A DNA stretch of 16,011 nt, from assembly GCA_024244665.1 (NCBI GenBank), contig JAAEOI010000697.1, positions 1 to 16,011 on the forward strand, written 5' to 3'. The DNA comes from Bacteroidota bacterium (GTDB lineage: Bacteria; Bacteroidota; Bacteroidia; Bacteroidales; GCA-2748055). The notes below the pieces were generated by a model. That model worked only from the letters and a program-made list of their open reading frames with translations. It was not told the origin of the DNA and ran no database searches. The translations under genes and the position numbers were made by a program. Below, piece by piece: positions 8,225 to 15,761 of the stretch (positions are counted from its first letter, which is position 1; the number at the start of each line of letters is the position of its first letter).

Positions 8225-8637
8225 TCCAGTTTGCCCGGGTTGGGCAAGATAGAGTCTTTGCCAACAGATTCATCATTCAGAAGTTCCTGGACAGCTGAAA
8301 GCATATCCTTTATAGCAAACGGTTTGGCGATCATTTTGCTTGCGCCGAAAATCTTTGCAATCATCAGATAATTATCAGCAGAAACCTTCCCTCCCCCAGA
8401 CATGGCAATGATTTTCAGATCTGATTTTAATCTTTTCATTTCCCGGATGGTCTCTAAACCCTCTTTTTCAGGCATGATGATGTCTGTGATCACCAGGTCG
8501 GGCTTGCATTTCTTCAAAAGCTCAATTCCTTCAACCCCATTTGTTGCCAGTTCAGTCTCATAACCGGAACGTTCAAGCATTTTTTTCAGCATGAACAAAA
8601 TGTTGGTTTCATCATCAATGATCAGAATCTTGTACAT
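8221..8637 (-). CDS. Single-domain response regulator (CheY-like receiver)
   Basis: A 138-aa stand-alone receiver. Acidic pocket D8-D9, phospho-acceptor D52 (VITDIIMP), conserved Ser80 (IAMSGG) and Lys105 (IAKPF) are all present, so it should be phosphorylatable. After the receiver fold (about 1-122) comes only a short tail of about 16 residues, with no DNA-binding or enzymatic output domain. It starts 8 bp after the hybrid kinase stop and is the third gene of the methyltransferase-kinase-receiver operon, so it probably takes phosphate from that kinase and acts through protein-protein contact or as a phosphate sink. In the Ralstonia phc locus the kinase PhcS is also followed by receiver proteins; equivalence is inferred. 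Confidence 0.93.
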   Translation of the reverse strand: MYKILIIDDETNILFMLKKMLERSGYETELATNGVEGIELLKKCKPDLVITDIIMPEKEGLETIREMKRLKSDLKIIAMSGGGKVSADNYLMIAKIFGASKMIAKPFAIKDMLSAVQELLNDESVGKDSILPNPGKLD

Positions 8638-8645
8638 CAGTAGGC

Positions 8646-10625
8646 TTATTTTATTTTCTTGTCTGTGAGTACCTTACGAATGAGTTCGCTAAATTCACTA
8701 AGGATTAGAGGTTTTGAAATGATATCCGCAATTCCATACTGTTCCATGGCATCCTTCGGAATCGAATCCTGGTAACCTGTGATAATTATCGATTTCAGCT
8801 CAGGCCTGATCTGTTTCATCTTTCCAATCAGTTCAGTACCCATCATCTTCGGCATAGCATGATCGGTCACAAGCAGATCGTATTTTTCAGGGTTTTCCGT
8901 GAATTCCTGCAGTGCTTCCAGGCTATCGCTCTTAATATCTACAGAATATCCCAAGTTTTCCAACATTCTTTTGCCCATAAATGTAATTTCTTTTTCATCA
9001 TCTACAAACAAAATACTGCCATGACCTTTCTTTACCTTCTGGACTGTACCCTGAAGTGGCACATAATCCTGAGAGTGCTGGGGAAGGTAAATTATAAAAG
9101 TCGCGCCATCTCCCGGTTCACTCTCTACGACAATGGTGCCGTTATTGTTATTCACGATTCCATGAACCACAGAAAGACCAAGTCCTGATCCGGAACCCAC
9201 CTCTTTTTTGGTGAAGAAAGGCTCAAAGATTCTTTCAATGGTCCGCTTATCCATCCCGTGCCCGGTATCAGAAATAATTAACCTCACATAGGTACCCTTC
9301 TGGATTTTAGCCGAACCATTGATGGGGCGGGTACCTACCTTCATCTTATCCAGCTTGATACTCAAAACTCCCCCGCTAACCATCATTGCATGGTAGGCAT
9401 TGGTGCAGAGATTCATAATGATCTGGTGCATCTGGGTAGCATCTGCCATCACTGTCCCTGTATCTGCATTCAGTTCCTGCCGGATCTCAATATTGGATGG
9501 GAAAGAGGCCCGGATCAGTTTCAACACCTCCTTTATTATATCATGCAGCATCAGGGGTTTCTTGTCAAAATCCACCTGACGGCTGAAAGTAAGTATCTGC
9601 TGCACGAGGTCTTTCCCCCGTGTGGCGGCTCCATTGATCTGTTCAATATCATATTTTAGGATGCTCTCATCCGACAACTCTTCAAGTGCCATTTCAGCAT
9701 ATCCAAGGATCGGTGTGAGAATATTGTTGAAGTCATGTGCAATACCGCCGGCCAGGGTCCCGATGGTCTCCATTTTCTGCAGTTGAATGAGCTGGCCCTC
9801 AATTTTGGCCTTCTCCTTCTCATGATGCTGACGAATTTCGATCTCAGTAAGAAGATCCTTGTTGGCCGTGGTAAGCTGGCGGGTCCTCTCCTGAACACGC
9901 TTTTCAAGTGCATTATTGGCAGCCTTCACCTTCATCTGCTCCTTCTCCAGGAGGATCCTCATATAGAAATCCCGTCTAACCGATATCTCCATAAAGTAGC
10001 TGATAAACATACCTATAACGTTGGCACTGATAAAGAAAAAATTGTTATTGATCAGGATCTCAATAGGGGTGTCCGAAATCCAGATAGCTGCCACTTCATA
10101 AGAAGCAACAATGGACCAACCAACAACAGTGGCATAAATAAAACGCGACTTGATAAAGGTATACCCAATGAGCAAAATCAGGAACAATCCTGCATAGTAA
10201 GAATAATTACCTGCCTTGTTGGATGCAAAAATCGTCATCACAATGATCGCAAGACCAGTGACATACATGATCGAAGCAAGCACAGGTTGCATGAATTTCT
10301 TAAAATGGCCGCTGAAAGAAAAAACGATAACAGACAGCAAAAGCGGGGAGATGATACAAAAACGGATGAACCAGAACATGCTCTTCAGTTCAGGGAACAG
10401 GAGCGCATCCAGAAAGGCAAATATCCCAAAAAAGAAGATGGCAATAATCAGCGCGAACCGCATGGGATTCAGAGAGCGATTGAAATAATCCTCCTTGAAG
10501 TCCTTCTCGTAATGCCTGATTTTTCCGTTGAAGGCCAGGGTAACCTTGTTTAACTTCCAGTCGTCCTGACCGGTGGTGGGCATCCCCAACAGATTCCTGC
10601 TGAATAATCCTCGAAAATTCTTCAT
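8646..10625 (-). CDS. Hybrid sensor histidine kinase, six-TM input with C-terminal receiver
   Basis: A 659-aa membrane kinase. Six TM helices lie at about 56-77, 84-104, 111-133, 142-160, 162-183 and 190-213. The last segments contain SDTPIEILINNNFFFISANVIGMF-like text (starting near 184), a pattern I recall from six-TM input domains of some cyclases and kinases. A coiled coil (about 215-285) leads to HisKA with H297 in AHDFNN, then HATPase_c with the N box (NLCTNA, N409), DTGHGM (453-458), FEPFFTKK and GSGSGLGLS. The C-terminal receiver (about 536-655) has VDDE, phospho-acceptor D588 and K638. The input domain has only short loops outside the membrane, fitting a hydrophobic ligand, as in PhcS, LqsS and CqsS quorum-sensing kinases. 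Its ATG directly follows the methyltransferase stop with no intervening base, which implies translational coupling. Confidence 0.93.
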   Translation of the reverse strand: MKNFRGLFSRNLLGMPTTGQDDWKLNKVTLAFNGKIRHYEKDFKEDYFNRSLNPMRFALIIAIFFFGIFAFLDALLFPELKSMFWFIRFCIISPLLLSVIVFSFSGHFKKFMQPVLASIMYVTGLAIIVMTIFASNKAGNYSYYAGLFLILLIGYTFIKSRFIYATVVGWSIVASYEVAAIWISDTPIEILINNNFFFISANVIGMFISYFMEISVRRDFYMRILLEKEQMKVKAANNALEKRVQERTRQLTTANKDLLTEIEIRQHHEKEKAKIEGQLIQLQKMETIGTLAGGIAHDFNNILTPILGYAEMALEELSDESILKYDIEQINGAATRGKDLVQQILTFSRQVDFDKKPLMLHDIIKEVLKLIRASFPSNIEIRQELNADTGTVMADATQMHQIIMNLCTNAYHAMMVSGGVLSIKLDKMKVGTRPINGSAKIQKGTYVRLIISDTGHGMDKRTIERIFEPFFTKKEVGSGSGLGLSVVHGIVNNNNGTIVVESEPGDGATFIIYLPQHSQDYVPLQGTVQKVKKGHGSILFVDDEKEITFMGKRMLENLGYSVDIKSDSLEALQEFTENPEKYDLLVTDHAMPKMMGTELIGKMKQIRPELKSIIITGYQDSIPKDAMEQYGIADIISKPLILSEFSELIRKVLTDKKIK

Positions 10626-11519
10626 TTATGCAGCCCTAATTCTTAAAAACAGGTTTACTCCCAATGCTTCCATTTCAACTTCCACCTGCTCTTCACTTGC
10701 TTCAGCCTCCAGGGCCATCCTCACCAGGTCGTACTTGGAGCGGTGATTCAAATACCAGTCCGACAGCACTTCCATGAGCCTCCTTGTCGGATTGCTGTTC
10801 GAGAAGTTACCGATGATAAACTCTCCTCCTTCATTGAGATACTTATAATATTTATTGATCATATAGATGAAATGCTTGTCCTTGAAATAATCAAAGAGTC
10901 CTGCACTCCAGATCAGATCATACCAGTGGTAGGGTTTGTACCTCAATACATTAATCTTGATGTACTCGATAACATCCTCAAAATCCTGGTTCTGCGATCT
11001 GGCAAAATCAATTGCATTCTGGTCAAAATCCACCAGGTCGAATTTGATATTGCTTTCGGGATGATCATTCAGGTAATCATGAACATCTGTAGCCGGCCCT
11101 GAACCAAGGATCAGAACCCGTTTTTTCCCTTCCCCGGGTTTATCAATCTCAGCGCACCTGGAGAGAAAATAGTCTTTCCTGTTGCGCACGGCGTGTGCAC
11201 CAGCCTGGTCCTGGAAAAACCGGTCCCAGTTACTGTACCTGGAATCAGGGTTCACATACCCCTTATAGATGTTATGAATGAGCGAATAATCCCCGGGGTA
11301 TCCGTAAGGCTTTACAAAACCATGACCAATCAGGGTATTTTCATTGAGGGATTCCCTAATGACATCTCTGAACAATCCCAGCTCTTCATCCTCAAGATTG
11401 TTCACTATGGCAGTAAATTCCTTATACTCTTCAGGCTCAGGACCTCCTTTTTCAACAAGTGCAACAAGAAAATTGCGATCCTCATTAGAAAGATGATTAT
11501 AAGTAACAGTAGGGTACAT
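10626..11519 (-). CDS. PhcB-like class I SAM-dependent methyltransferase
   Basis: A 297-aa cytosolic protein. The N-terminal part (about 1-115) carries KPYGYPGDYSLIHNIY (70-85) and NWDRFFQ...AVRNRKDYF, which I recognise as typical of the PhcB-related family. A Rossmann methyltransferase core follows: VLILGSGPATD (135-145) is SAM motif I, LVDFDQNAI (162-170) the acidic loop, WSAGLFDYF (204-212) and GGEFIIGNFSNSNPTRRLME (231-250) late family motifs. Ralstonia PhcB makes 3-hydroxy fatty-acid methyl esters used as quorum signals; many relatives are uncharacterised. Here it is the first gene of an operon with a six-TM hybrid kinase and a receiver, the same component types as phcB-phcS-phcR, so signal synthesis is a reasonable but untested inference. 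The 244-bp region upstream is shared with a divergent cytochrome gene. Confidence 0.85.
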   Translation of the reverse strand: MYPTVTYNHLSNEDRNFLVALVEKGGPEPEEYKEFTAIVNNLEDEELGLFRDVIRESLNENTLIGHGFVKPYGYPGDYSLIHNIYKGYVNPDSRYSNWDRFFQDQAGAHAVRNRKDYFLSRCAEIDKPGEGKKRVLILGSGPATDVHDYLNDHPESNIKFDLVDFDQNAIDFARSQNQDFEDVIEYIKINVLRYKPYHWYDLIWSAGLFDYFKDKHFIYMINKYYKYLNEGGEFIIGNFSNSNPTRRLMEVLSDWYLNHRSKYDLVRMALEAEASEEQVEVEMEALGVNLFLRIRAA

Positions 11520-11763
11520 AGGTTTTTAACTATTAATTAAAGAATAAATAGCAATACTACTTTAAACATGATTTCAGAAAATCAACCTTAAATGGTTGCT
11601 TGACACAAATCGGAACTAGTTTTCGGTTGAAGTATACGCAATTTGCTCATCCGGGTTACAAAGAATGAAAAATAGTGTATGATAGAATCGGTTTAAATAA
11701 GTGTGCATCACATGTCTTGCTTGAAAAAACAGGCGAAATTCGCTTTCTTTAAGCCATCTGATT

Positions 11764-13290
11764 ATGAGACGAAAAAGAAATAAATTCGGAAGGTTTCTAT
11801 TCCTTTCCGGTATAGTGTTGACAGCACTCCTGATATTCATTGGAAACAAGGCTATTGTACATACATCGGATGATGAATATTGCGCTTCATGCCATATTCA
11901 CCCCCATTCCACCCAGAGCTGGAAGCTCTCTACCCATTATGATAACAAGATGGGAATCCGTGTTCATTGCGTGGAGTGCCACCTGCCACCTCACGGGGAA
12001 GGATACCTGCTCGAAAAGGCCAGAACCGGGACAAGGGATGTCTGGTCCAAATGGTTCAAGGATCCTGAAAGCCTGAATTGGGAAGCCAAGTCTCAAATCG
12101 ACTATGCAATGGGCCATACCTTTGAGACCTCCTGCATCAAATGCCACCAGAACAACTACCCGCTGGGTTTGAGTGATGACGGGCTGGCGGCTCACCTCTA
12201 TTATGAGCGGCAGGAGGGTGCTCTCCACTGCATCAATTGTCACATTACAGTCGGGCATCATGATCCCAGCAGGCTGCACGCCAAGAATGTCGATTTTGGT
12301 ATCACCGAAACACCTGACGAAGAAATTTACACTGAGCCCGGTGTCATGGAGGGATTCAATGATTTCACTGAAAACATCCCCGGTTCCAATGTCAGCTTCC
12401 AAATGCTTGCCATCCCGGGGGGAACTTTCCGCATAGGCAGCCCCGAAGATGAACCCTTCCGATGGGAGAATGAAGGCCCGGTCACTGAAGTTACGGTCAG
12501 TCCCTTCTTCATGGCCAGGGTTGAAGTCACCTGGGCTGAATACATGTCATTCTTTAAACAGACCGGTGCGAAAGGAAAAACCTCTGATGCCTATCTCAAT
12601 GTTGAAAAGGATAATAAAGTGGATGCCATTTCCGGACCAACACCCCCGTGGGGTGCTCCCGACCAGGGCTGGGGTAAAGGAAGCATGCCGGCCATCACCA
12701 TGACTCACCACGCTGCAGAGGTTTATTGCCAGTGGCTTTCCAAGATCACCGGTAAAACATACAGGTTACCAACAGAGGCTGAATGGGAATATGCAGCAAG
12801 GGGCGGAACCACAACCCCCTATTTCTTTGATGGGGACCCGAAAAAATATGTGAAACAGGGAATCAGGAATAAGCTCTTTGGAGTGGATACAACTACCATC
12901 AACAGTTTCATTTCCTATGCCGAGAACAGCAATTCCCGTACCACCGTGCCCGAATTGAAGGAAGAAAATCCTTTTGGCCTGGTCAATATGCTAGGCAATG
13001 TTTCTGAATTCTGCTCGGACTGGTATGCGGAAGATGCTTATTCAGGGTATCCCGGGGGAAAGGTATCGGATCCAACCAGACAGGAAACGGGAGAGGAACA
13101 CGTGATCAGGGGAGGCTCGTTCCGGGATGGTGCCGAAAAAGTCCGGAGCGCATCTCGGGAAGCAACAAGAACAGTGGCCTGGTTAAAAACCGATCCACAG
13201 ATGCCCAAGAGTATCTGGTGGTATTCTGACTGTATCCACGTGGGATTCAGAGTCGTTTGTGAAACTACTGAACCGGAAATGAAAGAATAA
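11764..13290 (+). CDS. NapC/NrfH-like tetraheme cytochrome c fused to a SUMF1/FGE-like domain
   Basis: A 508-aa membrane-anchored periplasmic protein. A basic N-terminus and one TM helix (about 10-28) lead to four CXXCH heme sites: CASCH (40-44), CVECH (69-73), CIKCH (124-128) and CINCH (156-160). This is the arrangement of NapC/NirT/NrfH quinol dehydrogenases, which pass electrons from menaquinol to periplasmic reductases. Residues about 210-500 form a SUMF1 (formylglycine-generating-enzyme-like, C-type-lectin fold) domain: MLAIPGGTFRIGS (214-226), RLPTEAEWEYAARGG (334-348), NMLGNVSEFCSDWY (408-421), VIRGGSF (447-453) and GFRVVCE (494-500). In the C-terminal core, where true FGEs have catalytic Cys residues, this protein reads VRSASR, so sulfatase activation is unlikely. 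No nitrite or nitrate reductase is next door. Continuous reading frame argues against an assembly artefact. The next gene follows after 46 bp. Confidence 0.93.
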   Translation: MRRKRNKFGRFLFLSGIVLTALLIFIGNKAIVHTSDDEYCASCHIHPHSTQSWKLSTHYDNKMGIRVHCVECHLPPHGEGYLLEKARTGTRDVWSKWFKDPESLNWEAKSQIDYAMGHTFETSCIKCHQNNYPLGLSDDGLAAHLYYERQEGALHCINCHITVGHHDPSRLHAKNVDFGITETPDEEIYTEPGVMEGFNDFTENIPGSNVSFQMLAIPGGTFRIGSPEDEPFRWENEGPVTEVTVSPFFMARVEVTWAEYMSFFKQTGAKGKTSDAYLNVEKDNKVDAISGPTPPWGAPDQGWGKGSMPAITMTHHAAEVYCQWLSKITGKTYRLPTEAEWEYAARGGTTTPYFFDGDPKKYVKQGIRNKLFGVDTTTINSFISYAENSNSRTTVPELKEENPFGLVNMLGNVSEFCSDWYAEDAYSGYPGGKVSDPTRQETGEEHVIRGGSFRDGAEKVRSASREATRTVAWLKTDPQMPKSIWWYSDCIHVGFRVVCETTEPEMKE

Positions 13291-13336
13291 TCCTTACATT
13301 GTTACGAAATATTTCAACTCATAATACCAAGTATAC

Positions 13337-14674
13337 ATGAAACCTAATAAACTTACAAGCAGACGCAATTTTCTTGAGAAATCTGCCATCGGCGCCATCG
13401 GTGTGATCGGTGCCAGCCAGATAGTTAAATCCTGTACCACGGGAGAAACTACCGGTAAAGTTACCGAACCCACCATTCTTGACATTGCCCCCGACGGGCA
13501 GCCCATCAGGGCAGGTGTTGTCGGTTGTGGCGGGCGCGGTTCCGGAGCAGCCATTAACTTCCTTAGTGCAGGACCAAACCTCAGCATAGTAGCCATTGCT
13601 GATGTTTTCCAGGACCGAATCGACGGAATCCGGAAAAAACTGAAGGATGCAAAAGATGTTGAGCTAGCTGACGCGAACTGCTTTACCGGTTTTGATGCCT
13701 ACAAGAAACTGCTCGAGGTAGACCTGGACCTGGTCATCCTGGCTACCCCTCCTTTCTTCCGCCCCGAACATTTCCAGGCCTGTGTTGCAGCCCGTAAACA
13801 TGTATTCATGGAGAAACCTGTTGCAGTTGATCCGGTTGGTGCACGTGCTGTAATGGCCGCCTCCAAGCAGGCTGAAGCAGCAGGCTTATGTGTGGTTACA
13901 GGAACTCAGCGCAGGCACTCATGGAACTATCAGAATGTTTTGGCACGTCTCAGGGCTGGTATGATTGGGGATATTGTATCAACCAATGTATACTGGAACC
14001 AGAACAAGCTGTGGCACAAAGAGAAGCTGCCCGGGTGGACAGAAATGGAGTTTATGCTCAGGGACTGGGTGAACTGGACCTGGCTTTCGGGAGACCACAT
14101 CGTGGAGCAGCACGTTCATAATATTGATGTAAGTAACTGGTTTGTAGGAAATCATCCTGTTGAGGCTGTCGGTATGGGCTCCAGGCTTAGGAGGCCAACG
14201 GGCGACTGCTATGACAATTTCAGCGTCGACTTTATTTATGACAAGAGCGTTCACATGAACAGCATGTGCCGCCAGATCAACGACTGTTTTACTAGTGTGA
14301 GCGAGCAAATCAGAGGAACCAAGGGGTATACCAACGGCGGAAATACCATCTGGGATGCCGACGGAAATGTTCTCTATGAATACATACCACCTGTTGATGC
14401 AGATGGCGAATCCACAATGACCAGCCCCTATGTGCAGGAGCACATCGACCTGGTATCTGCCATCCGGACAGGTAACCAGATCGTAGAAGCCGAAGAGACT
14501 GCAAAATCTGTGCTGACCGCCATTATGGGACGTGAGTCTGCCTACACCGGCAAGAAAGTAACCTGGGAAGAGATGATGGCCTCCGACCTCGAACTGGGTC
14601 CCAAAGGAGAACTTGCACTGGGTCCGGTCGACATGGAAGCTGTTATCCCGATAGCCGGATCAGCCCCTGAATAG
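13337..14674 (+). CDS. Tat-exported Gfo/Idh/MocA family oxidoreductase
   Basis: NAD(P)-dependent sugar or cyclitol dehydrogenase/hydrolase-type enzyme of 445 aa. The N-terminus has a twin-arginine motif (SRRNFLEKS, 8-16), a hydrophobic stretch and a possible lipobox ending at Cys33, so it is probably folded in the cytoplasm and exported, as is common for Bacteroidota members. The Rossmann domain begins with RAGVVGCGGRGSGAA (58-72); the family EKP motif is at 159-161 (FMEKPVAVDP), and VEQHVHNIDVSNWF (256-269) marks the active-site helix. The C-terminal alpha/beta domain and length are normal. It lies 46 bp after the cytochrome-SUMF1 gene on the same strand and is followed by a strong terminator, so the two probably form one operon. 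The tightly bound cofactor and the substrate are not predictable from sequence. Confidence 0.93.
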   Translation: MKPNKLTSRRNFLEKSAIGAIGVIGASQIVKSCTTGETTGKVTEPTILDIAPDGQPIRAGVVGCGGRGSGAAINFLSAGPNLSIVAIADVFQDRIDGIRKKLKDAKDVELADANCFTGFDAYKKLLEVDLDLVILATPPFFRPEHFQACVAARKHVFMEKPVAVDPVGARAVMAASKQAEAAGLCVVTGTQRRHSWNYQNVLARLRAGMIGDIVSTNVYWNQNKLWHKEKLPGWTEMEFMLRDWVNWTWLSGDHIVEQHVHNIDVSNWFVGNHPVEAVGMGSRLRRPTGDCYDNFSVDFIYDKSVHMNSMCRQINDCFTSVSEQIRGTKGYTNGGNTIWDADGNVLYEYIPPVDADGESTMTSPYVQEHIDLVSAIRTGNQIVEAEETAKSVLTAIMGRESAYTGKKVTWEEMMASDLELGPKGELALGPVDMEAVIPIAGSAPE

Positions 14675-14675
14675 C

Positions 14676-14717
14676 AGAGATCTGAAAACAGGCATAAGAG
14701 ATCTGAAAACAGGCATA
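14676..14717. repeat. Perfect 21-bp tandem duplication
   Basis: Two identical 21-base units (14676-14696 and 14697-14717), each containing GATCTGAAAACAGGCATA, lie between the Gfo/Idh stop codon and the terminator stem. It begins within two bases of the stop codon. It is probably a local slippage duplication; no function is evident. Confidence 0.9.
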
Positions 14718-14719
14718 AT

Positions 14720-14763
14720 AAAACCGGGTGGCTCCTTCAATTGAGCCACCCGGTTTTTCTTTT
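14720..14763. terminator. Strong bidirectional intrinsic terminator
   Basis: AAAACCGGGTGGCTC (14720-14734) pairs perfectly over 15 bp with 14743-14757 around an 8-base loop. On the plus strand the stem runs into a T-rich tail (TTTTTCTTTT, 14754-14763). On the minus strand it is followed by TTTTATTAT. It lies between the convergent Gfo/Idh gene (ends 14674) and the TIM-barrel gene (stop at 14779), so it can end both transcripts. Confidence 0.93.
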
Positions 14764-14778
14764 CCGGCCTCAATACCT

Positions 14779-15705
14779 TCAGAACTGGTCCACACTCGCA
14801 TAAGCCTCGATCACAGCCAGCTCCCCTTCCTTACCTCCCATGGAGTTTCCGTGCTCCATCCCCACGATCCCTGTATACCCTTTCTCGTGGATGTGCTTAA
14901 ATACATTCTTATAATTGATCTCACCTGTGGTGGGCTCCTTACGGCCGGGGTTGTCCCCCACCTGGAAATAGGCAATCTCCTCCCAGGCCAGGTCCATGTT
15001 GGGAATCAGGTTCCCTTCGTGAATCTGCTGGTGATAGAGGTCATCCAGAATTTTACAGGCTGGGCTGTCCACTGCCCTGCAAATTTCATATCCCTGGGAA
15101 ATCTTGTTCAAAAACAGGCCTGGATGGTCCCTGAAATTCAGGGGTTCCAATACCATGGTCAAATCGTATGGTTCAAGAATCTCACTGGCCCGCCTCAGTG
15201 CATTGACCACATTGGCTGTCTGAAATCCCATGTCCTTCCGGAGATCCACAAATCCGGGAACTACTGTCATCCATCGGGCATTGACCCTCTTAGCTACCTC
15301 AACCGACTCCTTGATCTCCTTTAAAAAAGAGTCCAGCTTATCCTGTCTCCCGCTGGCGAGATCGGGTTCGGTCCAATAGATGGTATGGGCCACAAATACA
15401 CCCATCTCCATTCCCAGGTTTGACATTTTTGAGGCAATCTTCTCCTGCATGGAAATCTCTCTTCCCTTCATCCCGTTATCTTCGATGGCAGAAAATCCTG
15501 CATCAGCCATAAACTGAAGCTGATCAATCAGGATTTCCCCGGCATTGTGCTTAAACATACCGAAGTGGGGCGCATATTTCAGCTTAAACTCACATTTTTC
15601 TGCTTGAGCAGGCTGATTTTCGACAGAAGAAGCCTGAACAATTCCTCCGGTGGCCAATAGTGCCGATGCCGCAGCACCGTTCTTTAAAAATGATCTGCGT
15701 TTCAT
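14779..15705 (-). CDS. Tat-exported hydroxypyruvate-isomerase-like TIM barrel (sugar phosphate isomerase/epimerase family)
   Basis: A 308-aa protein of the xylose-isomerase-like TIM-barrel superfamily. The N-terminus is a Tat signal (KRRSFLKNG, 2-10, then a hydrophobic region), so it acts in the periplasm. The mature barrel runs from about residue 40. Likely metal-site residues are E187 (VLEPLN), D222/H225 in ILDDLYHQQIHEGNL (219-233) and E284 (MEHGNS). The DxYHxQxxEGN and QVGDNPGRKEPTTGEINY segments match the hydroxypyruvate isomerase (Hyi)-like branch better than other epimerases. Actual substrate is unknown: many exported members are annotated only as isomerase/epimerase-like. It is convergent with a Tat-exported Gfo/Idh/MocA enzyme, a family often found with such TIM barrels in sugar-derivative clusters. 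The 56-bp gap to the upstream same-strand gene gives no clear promoter. Confidence 0.9.
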   Translation of the reverse strand: MKRRSFLKNGAAASALLATGGIVQASSVENQPAQAEKCEFKLKYAPHFGMFKHNAGEILIDQLQFMADAGFSAIEDNGMKGREISMQEKIASKMSNLGMEMGVFVAHTIYWTEPDLASGRQDKLDSFLKEIKESVEVAKRVNARWMTVVPGFVDLRKDMGFQTANVVNALRRASEILEPYDLTMVLEPLNFRDHPGLFLNKISQGYEICRAVDSPACKILDDLYHQQIHEGNLIPNMDLAWEEIAYFQVGDNPGRKEPTTGEINYKNVFKHIHEKGYTGIVGMEHGNSMGGKEGELAVIEAYASVDQF

Positions 15706-15761
15706 AGGTTAGCGTTTGGTGTATTGGATTTTTGGATTGACCTAAATTAGCAAATAATTTA

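Noticed and set aside
8231..8247. Hairpin TTGCCC-GGGTT-GGGCAA just after the TauE/SafE stop
   Set aside because: It has only a 6-bp stem, lies inside the receiver coding sequence, and no T-run follows on either strand; not convincing as a terminator.
9735..10553. Long plus-strand frame (272 codons) opposite the histidine kinase
   Set aside because: Antisense to the six-TM/HisKA region with all kinase motifs intact on the other strand; the translation is low-complexity and charged, without domains.
11583..11609. Minus-strand TAAGGTTG with an upstream TTTG as promoter of the methyltransferase operon
   Set aside because: One mismatch in the -7 element and a 15-base spacing, shorter than usual. 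The 244-bp divergent gap (11520-11763) must hold promoters for both sides, but I cannot place them.
11764..12310. Reading the cytochrome part as a separate NrfH gene with a nitrite reductase partner
   Set aside because: No stop codon or frame change separates it from the SUMF1 domain, and no NrfA or NapA is encoded in the window.
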